Shown here: positions 23,823 to 32,040 of the stretch, piece after piece
Layout of the letters: each line of letters starts with the position of its first letter
Position numbering within the stretch: the first letter of the stretch is position 1
Assembly (NCBI GenBank): GCA_017744415.1
Contig: JAGIBJ010000011.1
Span: 49,868 to 83,837, forward strand
From: Solirubrobacteraceae bacterium
GTDB lineage: Bacteria; Actinomycetota; Thermoleophilia; Solirubrobacterales; Solirubrobacteraceae
Direction: 5' to 3'
Length of the DNA stretch: 33,970 nt
Translations under genes and position numbers: made by a program
Notes under the pieces: model-generated
Seen by the model: the letters and a program-made list of their open reading frames with translations, nothing else
Database searches by the model: none
Told to the model about the DNA's origin: nothing

Positions 23823-23834
23823 GGTATGGAACTG
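23823..23834 (-). promoter_or_regulatory. Shared upstream 12-mer, copy 2
   Basis: On the minus strand CAGTTCCATACC lies 53 bases before the start at 23770, identical to copy 1 at 20548-20559. It probably marks a promoter, with the start site just downstream. Confidence 0.5.
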
Positions 23835-24013
23835 CGCCTGGCCTCCTTCGGCCATCGACCCCGAAACCCTCAATCGATCCGCAGCGGAGTGGACGGTTGT
23901 ATGGCTTCTTGCACGTCGTCCACCTCGACGGGCCGTCCGCTCTGGCATCCCGTGCCGCCGGTCCGGCGTGGCCCCGATCCCAGCGCGGGCGGGCCCGCAG
24001 CGCTCCGGCTCCG

Positions 24014-24019
24014 TACCAT
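24014..24019 (+). promoter_or_regulatory. -10 box TACCAT of the dus gene
   Basis: TACCAT ends 8 bases before the ATG at 24028. This decides the start against a much longer in-frame reading from 23752. Confidence 0.6.
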
Positions 24020-24027
24020 TGACCGTG

Positions 24028-25107
24028 ATGTCGACCGACTCCATCACCCCCGGCGAAGCCCCCGAGCGCTCGCTGCACGATTCGTGGCAGCTCGCTGGGA
24101 TCACCGTGCCCAACCGCGTGCTGCTCGCCCCGCTCGCCGGCATCGGCAACTGGTTCGTACGCTTCCAGGCGCAGCGCCACGGAGCCGGCATGACCGTGTC
24201 GGAGATGGTCTCGAGCTTCGCGATCCACTACCGCAACGAGAAGACCTGCCAGGAGCTGCTCAAGGTCGACGAGCGTGAGCGCCGCGGTGGCCCGCTCGCG
24301 ATCCAGCTGTTCGGGCAGGACGTCGACGTGATGCGCTCCGCCGCCGCCTACGTCGCCGAGCACGCCCGCCCCGATGTCATCGATCTCAACATGGGCTGCC
24401 CCGTGCCCAAGGTGATGGGCTCGGGCGCCGGTGCCGCGATGCTCAAGGACCCGGACACCGCGGTCGCCGTGGCCAAAGCCGCCCGCGAGGGCTCGGGCCT
24501 CCCGGTCACCGTGAAGCTGCGCTCGGGCATCAAGAAGGGCGAGCACGACGGCTACGCGGTCGCGCAGCGGCTCGTCGAGGAGGCTGGAGTCTCCGCGATC
24601 ACCTTCCACCCGCGCTCGGCCCAGGTGCAGCACAAGGGCGCCCCCGATCTCGAGCTGGCCGCCAAACTCGTGGCCGAGCTCCCCGTGCCCGTGATCCTCT
24701 CGGGCGGCATGAACGAGCCTGAGTGGATCACCGACGCGTGGCGCGACACCGGCGCCGAGGCGATCATGCTCGCCCGCGGGGCCCTCGGCGACCCGTGGCT
24801 CTTCGCGCGCGTGCTCGGCCTGCGCGAGGGCAACCCCACGCGTGAGGAGATCGTCGGCGAGCTGCTCTGGGTGATGGACCAGGCGACCGGCCACCTCGGC
24901 GAGAAGCGCGCCACCGGCTACCTGCGCAAGTTCTACCCCTGGTACGTCGAGACGCTGGGCGACGGCCACGTGCTCCAGAACGACCTCCAGCGGGCGGAGA
25001 GCCTCGACGACGTGCGGACGATCGTGCGAGGGCTGGTCGACGAGCCGGCACCCGTCGACGAGACCGGGGTCGCCGGCTCGATCCTCCGCAGCGGCGTGGC
25101 TGCCTGA
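24028..25107 (+). CDS. tRNA-dihydrouridine synthase (Dus family, DusB-like)
   Basis: A 359-residue FMN enzyme that reduces uridines in the tRNA D-loop with NADPH. The TIM barrel is visible throughout: LAPLAGIGNW (34-43), the DLNMGCPVPKV signature (119-129) with catalytic Cys124, and VKLRSGI. ITFHPRSAQ takes the place of the common HGRT strand, and VILSGGMNEP and MLARGALGDPW contain the FMN phosphate loop. A C-terminal helical tRNA-binding domain ends the protein. The subfamily resembles DusB, but bacterial Dus types cannot be separated with certainty here. It is probably monocistronic and leaderless, followed by the separate promoter of greA paralogue 2. Confidence 0.93.
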   Translation: MSTDSITPGEAPERSLHDSWQLAGITVPNRVLLAPLAGIGNWFVRFQAQRHGAGMTVSEMVSSFAIHYRNEKTCQELLKVDERERRGGPLAIQLFGQDVDVMRSAAAYVAEHARPDVIDLNMGCPVPKVMGSGAGAAMLKDPDTAVAVAKAAREGSGLPVTVKLRSGIKKGEHDGYAVAQRLVEEAGVSAITFHPRSAQVQHKGAPDLELAAKLVAELPVPVILSGGMNEPEWITDAWRDTGAEAIMLARGALGDPWLFARVLGLREGNPTREEIVGELLWVMDQATGHLGEKRATGYLRKFYPWYVETLGDGHVLQNDLQRAESLDDVRTIVRGLVDEPAPVDETGVAGSILRSGVAA

Positions 25108-25183
25108 CGCGACCGGCCGCCCGGCCCCGGCCGTCGCCGCGTGGACGTGCGACGGGGTTCCACGGCTCCGTCCGGGCCCTTGC

Positions 25184-25189
25184 TATCCT
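25184..25189 (+). promoter_or_regulatory. Extended -10 box of greA paralogue 2
   Basis: TATCCT preceded by TGC matches an extended -10 element. The predicted transcript begins near 25196 and has a leader of about 60 bases. Confidence 0.5.
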
Positions 25190-25202
25190 CTCCGGCTCGC
25201 CG

Positions 25203-25239
25203 GGCCCATCTTGGGTCTTCGGCCTCGGAAATCCGAAGA
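25203..25239 (+). promoter_or_regulatory. Structured leader of greA paralogue 2
   Basis: Two hairpins occupy the leader: GGCCCA-TCT-TGGGTC (25203-25217, one wobble) and TCTTCGG/CCGAAGA around 10 bases (25216-25239). They share two bases, so they compete slightly, as in simple attenuators. Confidence 0.45.
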
Positions 25240-25256
25240 ACGATCAGACGGTCCAC

Positions 25257-25739
25257 ATGTCGCGCGACGTCATCCTTACCCGTGATGGCCTGGAGAAGCT
25301 CCAGGCCGAACTCGAGCACCTCGAGACGGAGGGCCGTCGCCAGGTTGCCGACCGCATCAAGGAAGCCCGCGACTTCGGCGACATCTCGGAGAACTCCGAG
25401 TACGACGACGCGAAGAACGAGCAGGCCCAGATCGAGGCCCGCATCATCCAGCTCCAGGACCGGATCCGCTCGGCGACGGTCGTCGACCACGACGACGTCA
25501 AGGGCGACGTGGTGATGGTCGGCTCGACGGTGAGCTTCACCGACGAGGAGTCCGGCAAGGGCCAGGTGTTCACCATCGTCGGCTCGGCCGAGGCCGCTCC
25601 CGGCGAGGGCAAGCTCAGCAACGAGTCGCCCGTCGGCAAGGCGCTGCTGGGCGGCAAGCTCGGCTCCGTCGTCACCGTGCAGCTCCCCAAGGGCGAGCCG
25701 CGCAAGCTGAAGATCACCAAGATCGACGTCGGCATCTAG
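25257..25739 (+). CDS. greA: Transcription elongation factor GreA, paralogue 2
   Basis: A 160-residue GreA, the more canonical of the two in this window. The coiled-coil tip is GDISENSEYDDAKNEQ with both acidic residues of the cleavage centre. The C-terminal domain has GSTVSFTDEESG, VGSAEAAPGEGKLSNESP and KALLGGKLG. It releases arrested elongation complexes by helping RNA polymerase cleave the nascent RNA. The gene has a leader with two hairpins and no strong Shine-Dalgarno, and ends before a GC hairpin at 25763. The presence of dus between the two greA genes may be accidental. Confidence 0.97.
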   Translation: MSRDVILTRDGLEKLQAELEHLETEGRRQVADRIKEARDFGDISENSEYDDAKNEQAQIEARIIQLQDRIRSATVVDHDDVKGDVVMVGSTVSFTDEESGKGQVFTIVGSAEAAPGEGKLSNESPVGKALLGGKLGSVVTVQLPKGEPRKLKITKIDVGI

Positions 25740-25762
25740 GCCGTCCGGATGGGCGGCCCGGA

Positions 25763-25780
25763 GGCGGGCGGCAGCCCGCC
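25763..25780 (+). terminator. Hairpin terminator of greA paralogue 2
   Basis: GGCGGGC-GGCA-GCCCGCC is a perfect 7-bp stem followed within a few bases by TCTTTC, just before the lysS promoter. Confidence 0.65.
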
Positions 25781-25791
25781 CGCGTCTTTCG

Positions 25792-25797
25792 TAGCGT
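25792..25797 (+). promoter_or_regulatory. -10 box TAGCGT of lysS
   Basis: TAGCGT ends 7 bases before the ATG at 25805, placing the transcript start on or next to the ATG. Confidence 0.6.
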
Positions 25798-25804
25798 TCA
25801 GGCG

Positions 25805-27694
25805 ATGAAGGACGGCCTGATCGATTGGTCCGAGCGCGTGATCGACGCGGTCGCCGAGCTTCGCGCTGCGGCGGGTCCGTTCGCGCGCGACCCCTCCGAC
25901 CAGGCCGCGGCCCAGGGGACGCTCGAGCGCCTGCGTGAGGTGCGCGAGCTCCTCGACGACCGCACGTGGTGGGAACCGGTCCGCGAGCTCGGCCTCGGCG
26001 CGCCGACCGTCGAGGGCGAGGTCCCGTTCCTCGAAATGGCCCCGGTCGAGCTCGACGGACTCATCCCAGGGGTCGAGCAGCTCGCCGCCGGCCAGCTCGA
26101 CGACGATCCGCGCGCGCTCGCCAAGCCGCTCTCCGTGTGGCTCCGTGCCGCCGACAAGGAGATGAAGGGCTGGAGGAAGGACCTTGCCGACCTCCAGCAG
26201 GCCGAGGCGGCCTCGCGCGCCGAGGCCGAGATCCTCGCCGCTCGGCGGGCCAAGCTCGACCGTCTCCGTGAACAGGGCATCGAGCCGTTCCCGTACGAGT
26301 ACGACCGGGTCGAGCCGATCGCCGACGTGCGCGCCGCCCACGAGGGCCTCGAGGCCGACACGCAGACCGAGGCTCGCCACCGCGTGGCTGGCCGCCTCGC
26401 GAGTCGTCGCGATCAGGGCGGCATGAGTTTCCTGGATCTCTACGACCGATCCGGCCGCATTCAACTCCAGGCGACTTCCGACACGCTCTCCGCCGACGCC
26501 TTCGCGCGCCTCACCGAGCTCGTCGATCTCGGCGACCTGATCGGCGTCGACGGGCGCGCGTTCGTCAGCCGCCGCGGCGAGCTCACCCTGCACATCGAGG
26601 ACTTCGAGATCCTCGCCAAGGCGTTGCGCCCTCCGCCCGACAAACGCCACGGCCTGCAGGACACCGAGGCCCGCTACCGCTACCGCGAGGTCGACCTCAT
26701 GGCGAACGAGGAGAGCCGTCGCGTGTTCATCGCGCGGTCTCACATCATCGCCGCGATCCGGCGCACCCTCGACGACGACGGCTTCCTCGAGGTCGAGACG
26801 CCCACGCTGCAGCCGCTCTACGGCGGCGCCGCGGCGGAACCGTTCGTCACGCAGCACAACGCGCTCGATCGCACCCTCTATTTGCGCATCGCGCCGGAGC
26901 TCTACCTCAAGCGCTGCCTGGTGGGCGGCCTCGAGCGCGTCTATGAGATCGGCAAGAACTTCCGCAACGAAGGCCTCTCGCCGAAGCACAACCCCGAGTT
27001 CACCTCGATCGAGTGGTACGAGGCCTACGCGGAGTACGGGCGAGCCGCTGACCGCACCGAGCGCGTGGTGCGCGCCGCCGCCGAGAAGGCCGGCTACGAC
27101 TTCGAGGCCGAGGGCGCGCTGCGCTTCGACCGGCCCTGGCGACGCCTCACGTTCGCCCGAGCCGTCGAGGAGGCCACGGGCATCAACCTGCTCGCGCACG
27201 CCACCGACGAGTCGCTGCGCGACGCCGTCCGGGCGAACCCGAAGCTCACGAAGAAGATCCCCGAGTTCGAGCAGCTCAACTGGCCGAAGCTCGCCGACGA
27301 GCTCCTCGGCGAGTTCGTCGAGCCCGGCCTGATTCAGCCGACGTTCATCCTCGACCACCCGGTCGAGCTCAGCCCTCTCGCCAAGCGCCACCGCGACATC
27401 CACGGGCTGACCGAGCGGTGGGAGGCCTACGCCGGTGGCATGGAGATCGCCAACGCCTTCTCCGAACTCAACGATCCCGACGAGCAGCGTGCTCGCTTCG
27501 AGGCCCAGGTGCGCTACTCCGAGGGGGGCGACGCCGAGGCGCAGCCCTACGACGAGGGCTTCGTGCGCGCGCTCGAGCAGGGCATGCCGCCGGCCGGCGG
27601 CGTCGGCATCGGCATCGACCGCCTCGTGATGCTTCTGACCGGACGAGCGACGATCCGCGACGTCGTCCTCTTCCCGGCGCTGCGCGAGCTCTAG
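25805..27694 (+). CDS. lysS: Lysyl-tRNA synthetase, class II, with N-terminal extension
   Basis: A 629-residue synthetase that charges tRNA-Lys. From about residue 146 it follows the LysS pattern: RRAKLDRLREQGIEPFPY, the OB-fold anticodon-binding domain (about 190-285), motif 1 with EVETPTLQP, motif 2 with YEIGKNFRNEG and the following HNPEFTSIEWY, and motif 3 GIGIDRLVMLL near the C-terminus. Canonical bacterial LysS has about 500 residues. The first 145 residues here are extra, acidic and helical, with many Glu/Asp and Leu. The leaderless -10 box right before the ATG at 25805 shows that the extension is probably translated. It may be a lineage-specific domain or a remnant of another protein. 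Confidence 0.95.
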   Translation: MKDGLIDWSERVIDAVAELRAAAGPFARDPSDQAAAQGTLERLREVRELLDDRTWWEPVRELGLGAPTVEGEVPFLEMAPVELDGLIPGVEQLAAGQLDDDPRALAKPLSVWLRAADKEMKGWRKDLADLQQAEAASRAEAEILAARRAKLDRLREQGIEPFPYEYDRVEPIADVRAAHEGLEADTQTEARHRVAGRLASRRDQGGMSFLDLYDRSGRIQLQATSDTLSADAFARLTELVDLGDLIGVDGRAFVSRRGELTLHIEDFEILAKALRPPPDKRHGLQDTEARYRYREVDLMANEESRRVFIARSHIIAAIRRTLDDDGFLEVETPTLQPLYGGAAAEPFVTQHNALDRTLYLRIAPELYLKRCLVGGLERVYEIGKNFRNEGLSPKHNPEFTSIEWYEAYAEYGRAADRTERVVRAAAEKAGYDFEAEGALRFDRPWRRLTFARAVEEATGINLLAHATDESLRDAVRANPKLTKKIPEFEQLNWPKLADELLGEFVEPGLIQPTFILDHPVELSPLAKRHRDIHGLTERWEAYAGGMEIANAFSELNDPDEQRARFEAQVRYSEGGDAEAQPYDEGFVRALEQGMPPAGGVGIGIDRLVMLLTGRATIRDVVLFPALREL

Positions 27695-27747
27695 CCCGGC
27701 AGCGCGCGGCGCTCGCCCGGCGCCGGGGTGCCGGACGCCTCACCCCA

Positions 27748-27782
27748 GACACGTTTTCGTGTCCTGGTCCCGAAAACGTGTC
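27748..27782 (+). repeat. 35-bp hairpin repeat, copy 1
   Basis: Arms GACACGTTTTCG and CGAAAACGTGTC are perfectly complementary around the loop TGTCCTGGTCC. It is one of three same-sense copies around the putative nuclease gene at 27865-28815. Confidence 0.9.
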
Positions 27783-27809
27783 CGCGCGGCCGGCGCGGGG
27801 TTGGGCTCG

Positions 27810-27844
27810 GACACGTTTTTGTGTCCTGGTCCCGAAAACGTGTT
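27810..27844 (+). repeat. 35-bp hairpin repeat, copy 2
   Basis: Same element with the identical loop; the arms GACACGTTTTTG/CGAAAACGTGTT differ from copy 1 at two positions. Both changes keep pairing as G-U, so the fold is preserved at RNA level. It starts 62 bases after copy 1 and ends 20 bases past the nuclease stop codon. Confidence 0.9.
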
Positions 27845-27864
27845 CTTGGCGGCTGTCGCGCGGA

Positions 27865-28815
27865 CTAGGCGGCCTGATTCGTTGCCACGGGCGGCTGACT
27901 GTTCAGCGCGAGGAAGCGCTGGATGCGTTCGATCGTCTCCTCGGGGCGATAGACGACGGCGTACCAGTTGACCCGCATGACGGCGTATCCGAGGTCTTCG
28001 AGGGCGCGCCACTTGGCGATGTCGCGCGCCACGTCTGCGGGCGACGTATGGAACTCACCGCCATCCGCTTCGATGATCGTGCGGGTTCCGTGCCAGCGCA
28101 CGTCGACTTCCATCCCGTGGACGATGCTGTTGACCATCGGGGTCGGGAGATCGCTCTCTTTGACCAGGGCGATGAGCCGACGCTCGAGCTCCGATCTCGT
28201 CAGGCCGGCCGTCTCGTCGAGGCGGTCGATCGCACCGACCAAAGCGCTGTGCCCGGGGGCATCCGGCCACTCACTGAGGACGCGATCGAGTGCCACGCGG
28301 TCGAAGATGCGAAGCCGGACGCTCCGGTCGAGCGCACGGTCGAGTTCCGTCCATCCGTGGAGGCCTGCCGCTTCAAGGATCGATCGAGCGAACGACGTGG
28401 TGCGCAGGAGGCCCGCCATGCGCACGTCGGTATCGGGAAGCGACGGCCTCTTGCGGACGGTCATGCCTCGCTGACGGCGCGGGCGACCATCGGTCCGAAG
28501 GACGCGAACATCGCCCCAGGCGGGCACGATGTCGTCCAGCGCGAGGGCGTGCGTCGCGGTGACTGCGGCGTCCCCACCGGCACTCAAGGTCGCGCTCCAG
28601 CACTGCGCGCTGAGGTCCCACGCCTTCCCCGGGAACGTGTAGGTCCATCGGAAGCGCGGGTCGAGCCACCCGGCCGCACACCACTCCCGGATCTGGTCGC
28701 CCGTGACGCGAGCGGCGATGAGCTGGTTCCGGTGCAAGACCCCGCCCTGGCGATCGGCGATCGCCCGAAGCGAGGAGATGGTTGCCGGGTCAGGGCGGTT
28801 TGGCTGATGTCGCAT
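27865..28815 (-). CDS. AbiEi-like HTH plus DUF559 (Vsr-fold) putative endonuclease
   Basis: A 316-residue protein. Residues about 12-60 form a winged-helix domain of the AbiEi antitoxin type (RAIADRQGGVLHRNQLIAA, then the Trp-rich WCAAGWLDPRFRWTY). The C-terminal part (about 205-302) matches the DUF559/Vsr-like PD-(D/E)XK nuclease fold: Glu in RSELERR, MEVDVRW (Asp238), IIEADGGEFH (Glu249, Asp251) and the closing YAVMRVNW strand. The nuclease residues appear intact. The family is expanded in Thermoleophilia genomes by my recollection, often annotated as type IV antitoxin or DUF559. The ATG at 28815 is chosen, with 28833 as the alternative; no TANNNT box is seen. No toxin partner (AbiEii) lies beside it. 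The gene is bracketed by three hairpin repeats. Confidence 0.82.
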   Translation of the reverse strand: MRHQPNRPDPATISSLRAIADRQGGVLHRNQLIAARVTGDQIREWCAAGWLDPRFRWTYTFPGKAWDLSAQCWSATLSAGGDAAVTATHALALDDIVPAWGDVRVLRTDGRPRRQRGMTVRKRPSLPDTDVRMAGLLRTTSFARSILEAAGLHGWTELDRALDRSVRLRIFDRVALDRVLSEWPDAPGHSALVGAIDRLDETAGLTRSELERRLIALVKESDLPTPMVNSIVHGMEVDVRWHGTRTIIEADGGEFHTSPADVARDIAKWRALEDLGYAVMRVNWYAVVYRPEETIERIQRFLALNSQPPVATNQAA

Positions 28816-28935
28816 CGCTCGAGAGAAGCGCATCGGCCGAGCCGCGTTTGCGGCTGTTGCGCGTTTGACACGATCTCGCGCGTCTAGCGCGCAAATCTCC
28901 GCAATATCGTCACGAACTCGAGTCCGTCGGGCTGG

Positions 28936-28970
28936 GACACGTTTTCGTGTTCTGGTCCCGTAAACGTGTC
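28936..28970 (+). repeat. 35-bp hairpin repeat, copy 3
   Basis: Arms GACACGTTTTCG and CGTAAACGTGTC have a single T-T mismatch; the loop TGTTCTGGTCC differs from copies 1 and 2 at one base. Same orientation, 120 bases before the nuclease start codon. Confidence 0.9.
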
Positions 28971-29053
28971 GGCGTGCTGCGGGGCGAGGCGGGGGTCGCC
29001 GGGCCGGCTGGTCCGAGGTCGGGCCGGAGCGAGCCCGAGAGCGTTCTTGCACT

Positions 29054-29096
29054 CCCGATCGGGGACTGCCTTCGCGCCACGTACCCAACCGGGTAC
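29054..29096. promoter_or_regulatory. Two palindromes upstream of the clpC promoter
   Basis: CCCGATCGGG (29054-29063) and GTACCC-AACC-GGGTAC (29081-29096) lie about 155-200 bases before the predicted -10 box. They may be regulator sites or weak terminator stems. Confidence 0.35.
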
Positions 29097-29252
29097 TCCC
29101 CGCAATTGGCCGGTTGGCGCTGGGCGATTCTCGACGCGGGGATGGACCATTCGGCGGAGCTATGGACAGCGGTCCAATCCCCGCGGGGGCTCGCTGGCGT
29201 ACAACCTTCTGACGAGTCGATGAACGTGGCGGTGGACGACACCCCCTCGTTG

Positions 29253-29258
29253 TAGACT
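29253..29258 (+). promoter_or_regulatory. -10 box TAGACT of clpC
   Basis: TAGACT predicts a start near 29265 and a leader of about 110 bases, with GGAGG at 29361-29365 before the ATG. clpC is thus a leadered exception among the housekeeping genes here. Confidence 0.45.
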
Positions 29259-29268
29259 CGGCATACGC

Positions 29269-29279
29269 GGTGAGTCACC
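29269..29279 (+). promoter_or_regulatory. Palindrome GGTGAGTCACC at the clpC transcript start
   Basis: GGTGA-G-TCACC is an 11-base inverted repeat at the predicted start site, a usual place for a repressor. A nearly identical GGTGA-CG-TCACC lies at 32287-32298 before the next gene. Confidence 0.45.
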
Positions 29280-29375
29280 CGATTTGGTTCAGCGATCGAG
29301 GCAACCGGTCGATGATCTGGAAAAGGTGCACCGCGCACGGAAGGCCCTGATGGCCGGAGTGGAGGACAGCCAGCA

Positions 29376-31983
29376 ATGTTCGAGCGATTTACAGAGCGCG
29401 CACGCCAGGTCATTGTCCTCGCGCAGGATGAAGCCCGCACGCTGAAGCACAATTACATCGGGACCGAGCATGTCCTTCTTGGCTTGCTCCGCGAGGAACA
29501 GGGCTTGGCGGCCCGAGCGCTCGAAGGTCTTGACATCACCGTGGAGCGGGTCCGCGCGCAAGTCGTGCGCATCGTCGGCTCCGGTGAAGAGGTGACGACG
29601 GGCCAGATCCCGTTCACCCCCCGGGCGAAGAAGGTCCTGGAGCTCGCGCTCCGGGAAGCCCTCAGCCTGGGCCACAACTACATCGGCACCGAGCACCTGC
29701 TGCTCGGCCTGGTGCGTGAGAACGAGGGCGTTGCCGCGCGCATCCTCCTCGACTTCGACGCCGACGCCGAGAAGATCCGCGGTGAGGTCATCCGCATGCT
29801 CTCCGGTCCGAGCGGCCGCCGCCAGGGCGAGGGGTCGGGTTCCGGCTCTGGTGCCGGTGCGGGCGCCTCGTCGGGTTCCGGCGAGGGGAAGAAGAGCAGC
29901 AAGCTCCTCGACCAGTTCGGCCGCAACCTCACGAAGCTCGCTTCGGACGGCAAGCTCGATCCGGTCGTCGGCCGGGCCACCGAGGTCGAGCGGATCATGC
30001 AGATCCTGTCGCGCCGCACGAAGAACAACCCGATCCTCATCGGCGAGCCGGGCGTCGGCAAGACCGCCGTGGTGGAAGGCCTCGCGCAGGCCATCATCCA
30101 GGGCGACGTGCCGGAGCTCCTGCGCGACAAGCAGATCTACACGCTGGATCTCGCTGCCCTCGTCGCGGGCTCCAAGTACCGCGGTGAGTTCGAGGAGCGC
30201 CTCAAGAAGGTGATGAAGGAGATCACCCAGCGCGGCGACATCATCCTGTTCATCGACGAGATTCACAACCTCGTCGGCGCAGGTGCCGCGGAGGGCGCGA
30301 TCGACGCCGCCAGCATCCTCAAGCCGGCGCTCGCCCGCGGCGAGCTGCAGACCATCGGTGCCACCACGCTCGACGAGTACCGCAAGTACCTCGAGCGCGA
30401 CTCGGCCCTCGAGCGTCGCTTCCAGCAGATCCGCGTCGAGCAGCCGACGGTCGACCAGACCGTGCAGATCCTCCAGGGCCTGCGCGACCGGTACGAGAGC
30501 CACCACCGCATCGAGATCACCGACGACGCCCTCCAGGCCGCAGCGGAGCTCTCCGATCGCTACATCTCCGACCGTCAGCTCCCCGACAAGGCCATCGACC
30601 TCATCGACGAGGCCCTCCAGCCGCAAGCGCATCAAGTCGATGAGCTCGCCGCCGGTCCACCGTGAGCTCGAGGACGAGATCGAGGAGGCGCGCCGCGCCA
30701 AGGAAGCCGCGATCGAGGCCCAGGAGTTCGAGAAGGCCGCGAGCCTGCGCGACGACGAGCGCAAGCTGGTCGCGAAGAAGCGCGAGCTCGAAGACGAGTG
30801 GCAGGCGGGCGAAGGCGACGGCGAGCGTCCGAAGATCGGCGAGGAGGAGATCGCGGAGATCGTGTCCATGTGGACCGGCATCCCCGTCTTCAAACTCACC
30901 GAGGCTGAGACGCAGAAGCTCATCCGCATGGAAGAGGAACTGCACAAGCGCGTCATCGGGCAGCAGGCCGCCGTCGAAGTCATCTCGAAGGCGATCCGCC
31001 GCTCGCGTGCCGGTCTCAAGGATCCGAAGCGCCCGACGGGCTCGTTCATCTTCCTCGGCCCCTCGGGTGTCGGCAAGACCGAGCTCGCCCGCACGCTCGC
31101 GGAGTTCCTCTTCGGCGACGACGAATCGATGGTCCGCATCGACATGTCGGAGTACATGGAGAAGCACGCCGTCTCGCGGCTCGTCGGTTCGCCTCCGGGC
31201 TACGTCGGATACGACGAGGGTGGCCAGCTCACCGAGGCCGTGCGCCGCAAGCCGTACTGCGTGCTCCTGCTCGACGAGATCGAGAAGGCGCACCCGGATG
31301 TCTTCAACCTGCTCCTGCAGATCCTCGAAGACGGCCGCCTCACCGACTCGCAGGGCCGCACCGTCGACTTCCGTCACGCGATCGTGATCATGACCTCGAA
31401 CATCGGGGCCAGCGAGATCGCGAAGGGCACGCCGCTCGGCTTCGCCGTCGTGGAGGACGACATGGGCGTCTCCTACGACGACATGAAGGGCCGCGTGATG
31501 AGCGACCTCAAGCGGGCGTTCCGTCCCGAGTTCCTCAACCGCATCGACGACGTCATCGTCTTCCACAAGCTCCAGAAGGACGAGATCAAGCAGATCATCG
31601 ACCTCCTCCTCGGCCGCATCCGCGCGTCGCTGGCGGAGCGCGAGCTGCAGCTCGACCTCACGGATGCCGCGAAGGACTTCCTCGTCGACAAGGGCTGGGA
31701 CCCCGGCATGGGCGCACGCCCGCTCCGCCGCGCGATCCAGCGCTACATCGAGGATCCGCTCTCGGACTTCGTCCTCCGCAACGCGATGGACGCCGAGGCC
31801 GGCAACACCGTCCTCGTCGACCACCAGATCGGCGGCGAGAACGACGGCGAGCTCACGCTGACGTTCGTCCAAGGTGAGCGCAAGCCGGTTGCGGTCGGCG
31901 CCTCCACCGAGGAAGATGAACCCAAGAAGACTGACGACGGTCCAGAGTCCACGCAGAGCGCGGACAGTCCCACCGAGGACTAA
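29376..31983 (+). CDS. clpC: AAA+ unfoldase ClpC, interrupted by a one-base frameshift
   Basis: ClpC unfolds proteins for the ClpP protease. Seen in order: two ClpN repeats (about residues 1-145), a Gly/Ser/Ala-rich linker (about 148-170), first ATPase domain with GEPGVGKT and [10 protein letters not shown], a UVR-type middle region ([18 protein letters not shown]), second ATPase domain with GPSGVGKT and [10 protein letters not shown], and an acidic tail. The first frame runs 29376-30665 and the second, open to 31983, holds the rest. Removing one C from CCC at 30613-30615 restores the ClpC reading [15 protein letters not shown] and a single product of about 868 residues. As written, translation gives a 429-residue protein ending after an unrelated 16-residue tail. 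The two halves are otherwise intact, so a sequencing or assembly error is most likely. GGAGG lies 10 bases before the ATG. Confidence 0.93.
30613..30615 (+). other. Frameshift site in clpC
   Basis: One C in excess in this CCC run switches the conserved ClpC sequence from frame 1 (ending LIDEA) to the next frame (SSRKRIKSM). Confidence 0.85.
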
Positions 31984-32000
31984 CCCTAGGAAACCGTCGC

Positions 32001-32040
32001 CGAAGGCCCCGCCGCACAGCACTGTGCGGCGGGGCCTTCG
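32001..32040 (+). terminator. Very strong terminator of clpC
   Basis: Arms of 19 bases, CGAAGGCCCCGCCGCACAG and its reverse complement, are perfectly paired around CA, followed by TTCGTTCT. It begins 17 bases after the stop. The 280 bases from there to the next gene hold only the palindrome at 32287. Confidence 0.92.

Larger units (their letters stand above)
28834..29252. other. Intergenic region between nuclease and clpC
   Basis: About 420 bases without a credible gene. It holds hairpin repeat copy 3 (28936-28970), a perfect palindrome CCCGATCGGG (29054-29063) and GTACCC-AACC-GGGTAC (29081-29096), then the clpC promoter. Open frames here lack homology and conserved starts. Confidence 0.5.

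Noticed and set aside
27748..28970. The three 35-bp repeats as a CRISPR array
   Set aside because: Spacing is 62 and then over 1,100 bases, with a gene between; there is no leader or cas gene.
28947..29255. A 102-codon plus-strand frame between the nuclease and clpC
   Set aside because: It begins inside hairpin repeat copy 3, has no promoter or ribosome site, and shows no domain or plausible composition.
30600..30665. Programmed +1 frameshifting in clpC
   Set aside because: No in-frame stop, rare codon or Shine-Dalgarno-like stimulator is at the switch, and ClpC is not known to use frameshifting; a sequence error is simpler.
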